Assembly (NCBI GenBank): GCA_023254985.1
Contig: JALRJT010000019.1
Coordinates: 1 to 8,526 of the forward strand
Length of the DNA stretch: 8,526 bases
Direction of reading: 5' to 3'
Source: Ilumatobacteraceae bacterium
GTDB taxonomy: Bacteria > Actinomycetota > Acidimicrobiia > Acidimicrobiales > Ilumatobacteraceae
Shown here: one piece after another, positions 5,342 through 8,526 of the stretch
How positions within the stretch are numbered: the first letter of the stretch is position 1
Layout of the letters: every line of letters begins with the position of its first letter
Notes under the pieces: model-generated
The model's database searches: none
Seen by the model: only the letters and a program-made list of their open reading frames with translations
Told to the model about the DNA's origin: nothing
Position numbers and translations under genes: made by a program

Positions 5342-6010
5342 CTACTTCTTCGACCGAGTGAACAACAGCGCCGAAGCGTCGGTCGCGCGACGCGTACGCA
5401 AGCCGAGCGCGTGTGCGCCATAGTGACCGAGAATCGCGGCCGCGATTCCAGAAACTCCTGCAAGGCTCGTGTCAGCCACCGCAACCGCTGCATACACGGC
5501 AGAGGCAAGCAGTGCCACGAGTGCATTCGGCGCACTGGTGACGAGAATTGCCGGAACCTCATCCTTCATTACCGACACGAGCACGCCCCCTCCAACAGCC
5601 GAGACGACGCCGACGAAGAGACTCGAAATCACCGGAAGATCGGCACGAAGCGCATACGCGACACCAGAGATGGCGAACAATCCGATCGCAATCGCATTCA
5701 GCAAGCGAACCAGCCATCCAAATTTGGACGCCCATCTTCCGAAGACGAGCACGAGGACGATTGCGCCGATCACCGTTGCGAGGAACCACGGGGTGCGCAA
5801 GCTCTCCACCGGAACATTTCCGACGAGGAGGTCACGGATGAAACCTCCGCCCAAACCCATCAACACACCGAAAGTGGAGATTCCGACGATGTCCCAGTGA
5901 TGTTCGTCGTCGACCTGCGCACGTAAAGCACCGACGACGGCGTTCACGCCAACGGTCGTGAGAGCCAACCACAGTGGCGTTTCACTGGCAAGGTCGGGAA
6001 ACACGCCCAC
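5342..6010 (-). CDS. TRIC cation channel family / YadS-like membrane protein
   Basis: This 222-residue integral membrane protein has the two-repeat fold of the YadS/UPF0126 family (pfam03458), related to trimeric intracellular cation (TRIC) channels. Repeat 1 is VGVNAVVGALRA (20-31), then GLGGGFIRDLLVGNVP (52-67). Repeat 2 is LFAISGVAYALRAD (111-124), then SAVGGGVLVSVMKDEVP (137-153). About seven hydrophobic segments are visible, with a basic C-terminus. The first repeat keeps the GGGxxRD motif (R59, D60), but in the second the R-D pair is replaced by Val145-Ser146. An open frame begins at a TTG at 6046, but that start would overlap the DUF4287 gene by about 30 bases. The GTG at 6010, four bases after that gene's TGA, is preferred; GTG at 6004 is also possible. 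Bacterial TRIC homologues conduct K+; that role here is inference. Confidence 0.88.
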   Translation of the reverse strand: MGVFPDLASETPLWLALTTVGVNAVVGALRAQVDDEHHWDIVGISTFGVLMGLGGGFIRDLLVGNVPVESLRTPWFLATVIGAIVLVLVFGRWASKFGWLVRLLNAIAIGLFAISGVAYALRADLPVISSLFVGVVSAVGGGVLVSVMKDEVPAILVTSAPNALVALLASAVYAAVAVADTSLAGVSGIAAAILGHYGAHALGLRTRRATDASALLFTRSKK

Positions 6011-6014
6011 GTGA

Positions 6015-6227
6015 TCAGAGCCCTTGCTCTGCGCGGAAATGGGCAACGATGGCGTTCGCGTGGCCGTGACCCATGCCGTGATCCGTTTTCAACATGGCAA
6101 CCATCTCGGAGTGCTTCGCACCCTTCATCTTCTTGAGCAGTGACTTCCAGTGCGCAATCGGTTTCCCATAGGTCTTTTCGATCGAAGGAAAGTACGAAGC
6201 AGGTCCCTTCACCTTTTGCGTGGCCAT
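6015..6227 (-). CDS. DUF4287 domain protein (70 aa)
   Basis: This is a complete 70-residue cytoplasmic protein. SYFPSIEKTYGKPIAHWKSL (11-30), KHSEMVAMLKTDHGMGHGHA (38-57) and NAIVAHFRAEQGL (58-70) follow the known DUF4287 order 'yFPsIEkkyGkpi..W..l' then 'H.e.va.LK.eHg.GHGHAnAlVah'. The function of DUF4287 is not established; it occurs alone or next to DUF5655 domains. The dense GMGHGHAN motif is highly conserved and may bind a ligand or metal, but this is inference. The ATG at 6227 is preceded at six bases by TACGGT and lacks a Shine-Dalgarno, pointing to a leaderless start. The TRIC-family gene follows four bases after the stop, so the two form a likely pair. Confidence 0.92.
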   Translation of the reverse strand: MATQKVKGPASYFPSIEKTYGKPIAHWKSLLKKMKGAKHSEMVAMLKTDHGMGHGHANAIVAHFRAEQGL

Positions 6228-6233
6228 GCAACC

Positions 6234-6239
6234 ACCGTA
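6234..6239 (-). promoter_or_regulatory. Probable -10 element of the DUF4287-TRIC pair
   Basis: The minus strand reads TACGGT, six bases (GGTTGC), then the ATG at 6227, in the 50-base gap after the upstream VOC gene. It fits TANNNT with transcription starting near the ATG. An 8-base palindrome CTCATGAG (6240-6247) lies directly upstream. No -35 box is visible. Confidence 0.42.
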
Positions 6240-6277
6240 CTCATGAGAACACGGAGCTTTCGGGGAACTTGATCTGA

Positions 6278-6706
6278 CTAGCTTGCGAAATTGATCATCC
6301 AGCGAATGCCAAATCGATCTTCAAAGCTCCCCCAATAGGCACCCCACGGCATGTCGGCCATTCCCGGTGCGTCCTTGGATCCGACCGACAATCCGGAATA
6401 CAAGCGATCTGCTTCATCGCGAGTATCAGGATGGAGATTGATCGAGAAATTGTTCCCTGCCGTCAACTGATGACCGAGTGACGCCATCGCATCGGTTCCC
6501 TCAATAACGTGCCCACCAAGGATCTCGAGCGAGATATGCAAGACCTTATTGAGGTCGTCTTCCGTCAGGGCATCCGCCGCAGGACCCATGTCCATGTCAC
6601 GAAACCTCATCAGATCACCGAATTCACCGCCGAAGACGGAGCGATAGAACTCAAATGCTTCTTCTGTTCGACCAAGTGTGTTGATGTACGTGCTCACTGA
6701 AGCCAT
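6278..6706 (-). CDS. VOC family protein, PhnB type
   Basis: This 142-residue single VOC domain is of the PhnB type. VSTYINTLGRTEEAFEFYRS (4-23), then VFGGEFG (24-30), is the classic opening 'v..Yl.f.g..eEA..FY...FGge'. It continues with VLHISLEILGGHVIEGTDAM (55-74) and NFSINLHPDTRDEADRLY (86-103), and closes with WGAYWGSFEDRFGIRWMINF (121-140). This last is the 'WG...g.f.DrFGv.WmiN' signature. PhnB-like proteins have no agreed reaction. The frame extends upstream to 6820, but the extra residues (starting MLSQTRSTARRRHRES) fall in the gap and inside the neighbouring SRPBCC gene and are not VOC-like. The ATG at 6706, five bases after TAAGGT, is therefore taken. The protein is only distantly similar to the other PhnB-type protein at 2861, so the two are not a recent duplication. 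Confidence 0.92.
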   Translation of the reverse strand: MASVSTYINTLGRTEEAFEFYRSVFGGEFGDLMRFRDMDMGPAADALTEDDLNKVLHISLEILGGHVIEGTDAMASLGHQLTAGNNFSINLHPDTRDEADRLYSGLSVGSKDAPGMADMPWGAYWGSFEDRFGIRWMINFAS

Positions 6707-6711
6707 GGTCC

Positions 6712-6717
6712 ACCTTA
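6712..6717 (-). promoter_or_regulatory. Possible -10 element of the PhnB-type VOC gene
   Basis: TAAGGT on the minus strand lies five bases before the ATG at 6706. The overlapping AAGGTGG could instead serve as a Shine-Dalgarno, but only three bases (ACC) would separate it from the ATG. The site is in the 59-base gap after the SRPBCC gene. Confidence 0.3.
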
Positions 6718-6765
6718 CGTCGCCACGAATCAGCCGTTGTGGTGCGTCGTACTCAGCACATCGAA

Positions 6766-7215
6766 CTAGCCACGATTCTCGGTGGCGACGTCGAGCAGTC
6801 GACCGAGTTTGCGATAGCACGACCGGAATGCCTCAAGGACTTCTGGATTCCCCACCAGTTCCTCCGGCAGCCCCTCTTGAACGACAGTGATGAGCGTCCC
6901 CTGTCCCTCTTCGGTGAACGTCGTCTTCGACATGAGCTCATTTCCCATGAACTCTGGTTCACGGAACACCATTCGATGCGGTGGTTCCAGTTCGACGACG
7001 TAGCCGCGATTCGGACTGACCTCCCCAGACTCATCAAACACCATGTCGAAGTCGAATCGCCCTCCGGGTACCAGTTCCATCACGATCGAATCGAACGGGA
7101 TGTGTAGTCCATCAGGAGCAAAGAACTGCTGGAACATCTCCGGTGTCGTATAGGCCTGCCACACCACTTCGGGACTCGCAGCGACCCAGTGCCGCACATT
7201 CAAGATTGCCGTCAT
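6766..7215 (-). CDS. SRPBCC / AHSA1 family protein
   Basis: This 149-residue cytoplasmic protein has the START/Bet v1-like SRPBCC fold, AHSA1 branch, which encloses a hydrophobic ligand pocket. AASPEVVWQAYTTPEMFQQF (12-31) is the standard 'i.Apre.VW.a.tdpe.l..w' helix. FDSIVMELVPGGRFDFDMVF (41-60) contains the GGRF turn. This is followed by RGYVVELEPPHRMVFREP (70-87) and TTFTEEGQGTLITVVQEGLP (98-117), and the long C-terminal helix VLEAFRSCYRKLGRLLDVAT (126-145). No catalytic residue defines a reaction, and the ligand is unknown. The ATG at 7215 has AAGG six bases upstream. It is the most upstream gene of the minus-strand SRPBCC - VOC - DUF4287 - TRIC series, although the later genes may also have their own promoters. 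Confidence 0.9.
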   Translation of the reverse strand: MTAILNVRHWVAASPEVVWQAYTTPEMFQQFFAPDGLHIPFDSIVMELVPGGRFDFDMVFDESGEVSPNRGYVVELEPPHRMVFREPEFMGNELMSKTTFTEEGQGTLITVVQEGLPEELVGNPEVLEAFRSCYRKLGRLLDVATENRG

Positions 7216-7245
7216 ACCAAGCCTTCGTACCTCTTCGACATTCCC

Positions 7246-7275
7246 TTACTCTTGCAGACGCACACCAACTTTCAA
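7246..7275 (-). promoter_or_regulatory. Possible promoter of the SRPBCC gene
   Basis: On the minus strand TTGAAA (7275 to 7270, five of six matches to TTGACA) is followed after 18 bases by GAGTAA (7251 to 7246), a weak -10. Transcription would start about 25 bases before the ATG at 7215, leaving room for the AAGG ribosome site. Confidence 0.25.
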
Positions 7276-7333
7276 GAACCGCCAATTAAAAGAGCACATT
7301 GGTCGTTTCTCGCCATCGGTAAACATGTTGATG

Positions 7334-7537
7334 TCAGTCGCGCTTGAGGTTGGTGACCGTGCCACCAGCGACGCGCACGATGTCGTTCGGGTCTGCACAG
7401 AAGTTGTTGTTTCACGTCCCCGCAACCGCCCACACCTCGTCGTACTGAAGCAACTCCTCATCGACGAACACGCGCAACTTCTTTGTGCGACCAAATGGGG
7501 GCACGCCGTCATTGATATGTGAAACCCATGATTCGAA
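7334..7537 (-). pseudogene. Remnant of a YbaK/ProX-type aminoacyl-tRNA deacylase gene (3' part, internal stop)
   Basis: The minus strand downstream of the amidohydrolase stop encodes HINDGVPPFGRTKKLRVFVD and EELLQYDEVWAVAGT. A TGA follows at 7412-7414, and the same frame then continues NNNFCADPNDIVRVAGGTVT and NLKRD to a TGA at 7334. The order 'gGvPP.G....l..fvDe.Ll.yd.vwaaaGt..n.f......lvr.tgg.v.d' is that of the C-terminal third of YbaK/EbsC-type proteins, which deacylate mischarged tRNAs and are about 160 residues long. Roughly the first 100 residues are missing: the frame runs straight into the amidohydrolase stop at 7538, and I see no YbaK-like sequence in the two other minus frames of 7541-7690. 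The internal TGA could have been TGG. Many genes here end in TGA, so recoding is unlikely. The region looks like a decaying gene, truncated by deletion next to the amidohydrolase. The rest, 7216-7333, holds nothing convincing beyond a weak promoter. Confidence 0.72.
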
Positions 7538-8526
7538 TCAGGCAGCCCAACCCCATGAAGTCATGTGTTCACCGATAAACGCGGCTACTTCACATCCACA
7601 GCCATGGTCACTGACCATCGTGACCCCCGATACAGCGACATCTGTCCGGCTCCCCGATAGCGAGCTTCGTTCGGTGACGAGAGCGGGGTCAACTTCAAAA
7701 ATTCGTCCCTCGAACACCGTCGTACGGATGGGGATATCTCCGATTCTCAACTCGTCGACATCGTAGGGGTCTTCGTCCAGCACCGTCATGTTGGCAAGCT
7801 TGCCCACTTCGATGGAGCCGAGATCGTTCTCGCGACGCCACGACCGTGCGGCCTCGATCGTCACCGCCCTGAGGGCCTCGTGCAGGTTGATCCTCTGTTC
7901 AGGTCCTGCGATACGTCCAGACGGCGTCATCCGGTTGACGGCGTACGACATCATCCGCATCGGATCAGCTGGACACATTGGCAAGTCGGAATGGAACGAC
8001 AGTGGAATACCGCGACGAAGTACCGACGCCGAACGCACCATTGAGTCGGCGCGCTCCGGACCAAGACCCCACTCACCGTACTTGTCCGCAAAACCGACTG
8101 GATAATACGGATTGGCCGACACGATCGCCCCCAGCCGTGCGATGCGGTCGACTTGCTCCTCGGTCGAATTGGCGAAATGCACGATCACGGTCCTGTGGTC
8201 GATGCGGGGTTGTCGCTTCTGCGCGCTCTCGATCACGTCGAGAACCACCTCCAGACCGAGGTCCCCGTTCACATGGATGTGTATCTGCCAGTCGGCGTCC
8301 CAATACGCGTCGAATACCTTCTTCAGATCGCCGGGTTCCATCATCCACTCGCCGTGGTGGTGTGGGTCCGGGTTTCCCTCGTGGTCAAGATACGGATCCT
8401 TCATCTGCATCAGCTGCGAGATGATCGCCCCGTCGCAAAACAACTTCACGTGTCGATCGAGTACACGCACCTTCGTCCCCTGGCCCCGTTCCACCTGTTT
8501 CTCTGCATCGGGCACGAAGTCGGACG
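7538..8526 (-). CDS. Amidohydrolase family 3 (YtcJ-like) protein, C-terminal part (runs off right edge)
   Basis: The frame is open to the right edge, giving about 329 residues of the C-terminal part; the N-terminal metal-binding HxH segment lies outside. Family markers in order are RHVKLFCDGAI and ADWQIHIHVNGDLGLEVVLD (His in HVNGD near 8270). These are followed by RIDHRTVIVHFANSTEEQVD, IVSANPYYPVGFADKYGEWG and PLSFHSDLPM (Asp at 7985-7987), then NDLGSIEVGKLANMTVLDED. This is the YtcJ/NfdA-like branch of the amidohydrolase superfamily, metal-dependent hydrolases of amide or related bonds, usually 530-560 residues. The substrate is unknown. A tail of about 45 residues follows the usual end (VFEGRIFEV) and contains DHGCGCEVAAFIGEH, with a C-G-C pair. 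A GTG at 8515 is not the start, as homology continues upstream. Confidence 0.9.
   Translation of the reverse strand, partial: SDFVPDAEKQVERGQGTKVRVLDRHVKLFCDGAIISQLMQMKDPYLDHEGNPDPHHHGEWMMEPGDLKKVFDAYWDADWQIHIHVNGDLGLEVVLDVIESAQKRQPRIDHRTVIVHFANSTEEQVDRIARLGAIVSANPYYPVGFADKYGEWGLGPERADSMVRSASVLRRGIPLSFHSDLPMCPADPMRMMSYAVNRMTPSGRIAGPEQRINLHEALRAVTIEAARSWRRENDLGSIEVGKLANMTVLDEDPYDVDELRIGDIPIRTTVFEGRIFEVDPALVTERSSLSGSRTDVAVSGVTMVSDHGCGCEVAAFIGEHMTSWGWAA

Noticed and set aside
5411..5926. 171-codon plus-strand frame opposite the TRIC-family gene
   Set aside because: Highly charged low-complexity composition; the complementary strand encodes a clear two-repeat membrane protein.
6240..6247. Palindrome CTCATGAG upstream of the DUF4287 gene as an operator or terminator
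   Set aside because: Eight bases is short enough to occur by chance, and there is no stem-loop or T-run to make a terminator.
7246..7326. Short minus-strand frame MFTDGEKRPMCSFNWRFLKV (26 residues in all)
   Set aside because: No ribosome site, no coupling to neighbours and no recognisable pattern; it lies in the decayed region after the ybaK remnant.
7412..7414. In-frame TGA in the ybaK remnant as selenocysteine or a recoded Trp codon
   Set aside because: At least five other genes here end in TGA (YcaD-like, small membrane, VOC at 4009, ASCH, DUF4287), no selenocysteine hairpin is apparent, and the gene also lacks its 5' part.
7325..7522. 65-codon plus-strand frame MLMSVALEVGDRATSDAHDV
   Set aside because: It is the antisense of the ybaK remnant, where the family pattern is clear on the minus strand.
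1..8526. CRISPR arrays, tRNA genes, IS ends, phage attachment sites or toxin-antitoxin pairs
   Set aside because: I saw no regular direct repeats, cloverleaf candidates, terminal inverted repeats with a transposase, or paired small toxin/antitoxin genes.

Overview
The window is a gene-dense, GC-rich piece of bacterial chromosome. It carries thirteen protein-coding genes (two cut by the window edges) and one gene remnant, with almost no non-coding space. I see no tRNA, rRNA, CRISPR array, insertion sequence or phage gene. The family mix (DUF2889, YcaD-like MFS, DUF664/DinB, actinobacterial ASCH, DUF4287, several VOC and SRPBCC proteins), GTG/TTG starts and probable leaderless starts suggest an actinobacterium, perhaps of the Acidimicrobiia/Ilumatobacter type. 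That placement is inference, since no marker gene is present.

Layout: (1) 1-239, minus strand: start of a DUF2889 protein running off the left edge, divergent from (2) a plus-strand operon, 301-3325: an EntS/MFS_3-type transporter, a YcaD-type MFS transporter and a PhnB-type VOC protein joined by a GTGA overlap. (3) 3326-4377, minus strand: a compact operon of Glyoxalase_6-type VOC protein, a 50-residue two-helix membrane protein and a DinB/DUF664 protein, with TGA|ATG and ATGA junctions. (4) 4378-4415: a short divergent promoter region centred on the perfect palindrome GGCACGTGCC. (5) 4416-5341, plus strand: a GNAT acetyltransferase and an ASCH-domain protein. (6) 5342-7215, minus strand: SRPBCC/AHSA1 protein, PhnB-type VOC protein, DUF4287 protein and a YadS/TRIC-family membrane protein. 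(7) 7216-7537: the only long gene-poor stretch; it holds the 3' remnant of a ybaK-like tRNA-editing gene with an internal stop. (8) 7538-8526, minus strand: the C-terminal part of a YtcJ-type amidohydrolase running off the right edge.

The genes do not form one pathway. They look like an accessory housekeeping neighbourhood: two exporters, three unrelated VOC proteins, other small-molecule-modifying or binding folds (DinB, GNAT, SRPBCC), and small proteins of unknown role. The most useful observations are the hidden small membrane-protein gene, the symmetric divergent promoter/operator, the ybaK remnant, two convergent gene pairs whose stop codons touch with no spacer, and a consistent split between leaderless first genes and Shine-Dalgarno-led internal genes. 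I found no convincing new multi-gene system.
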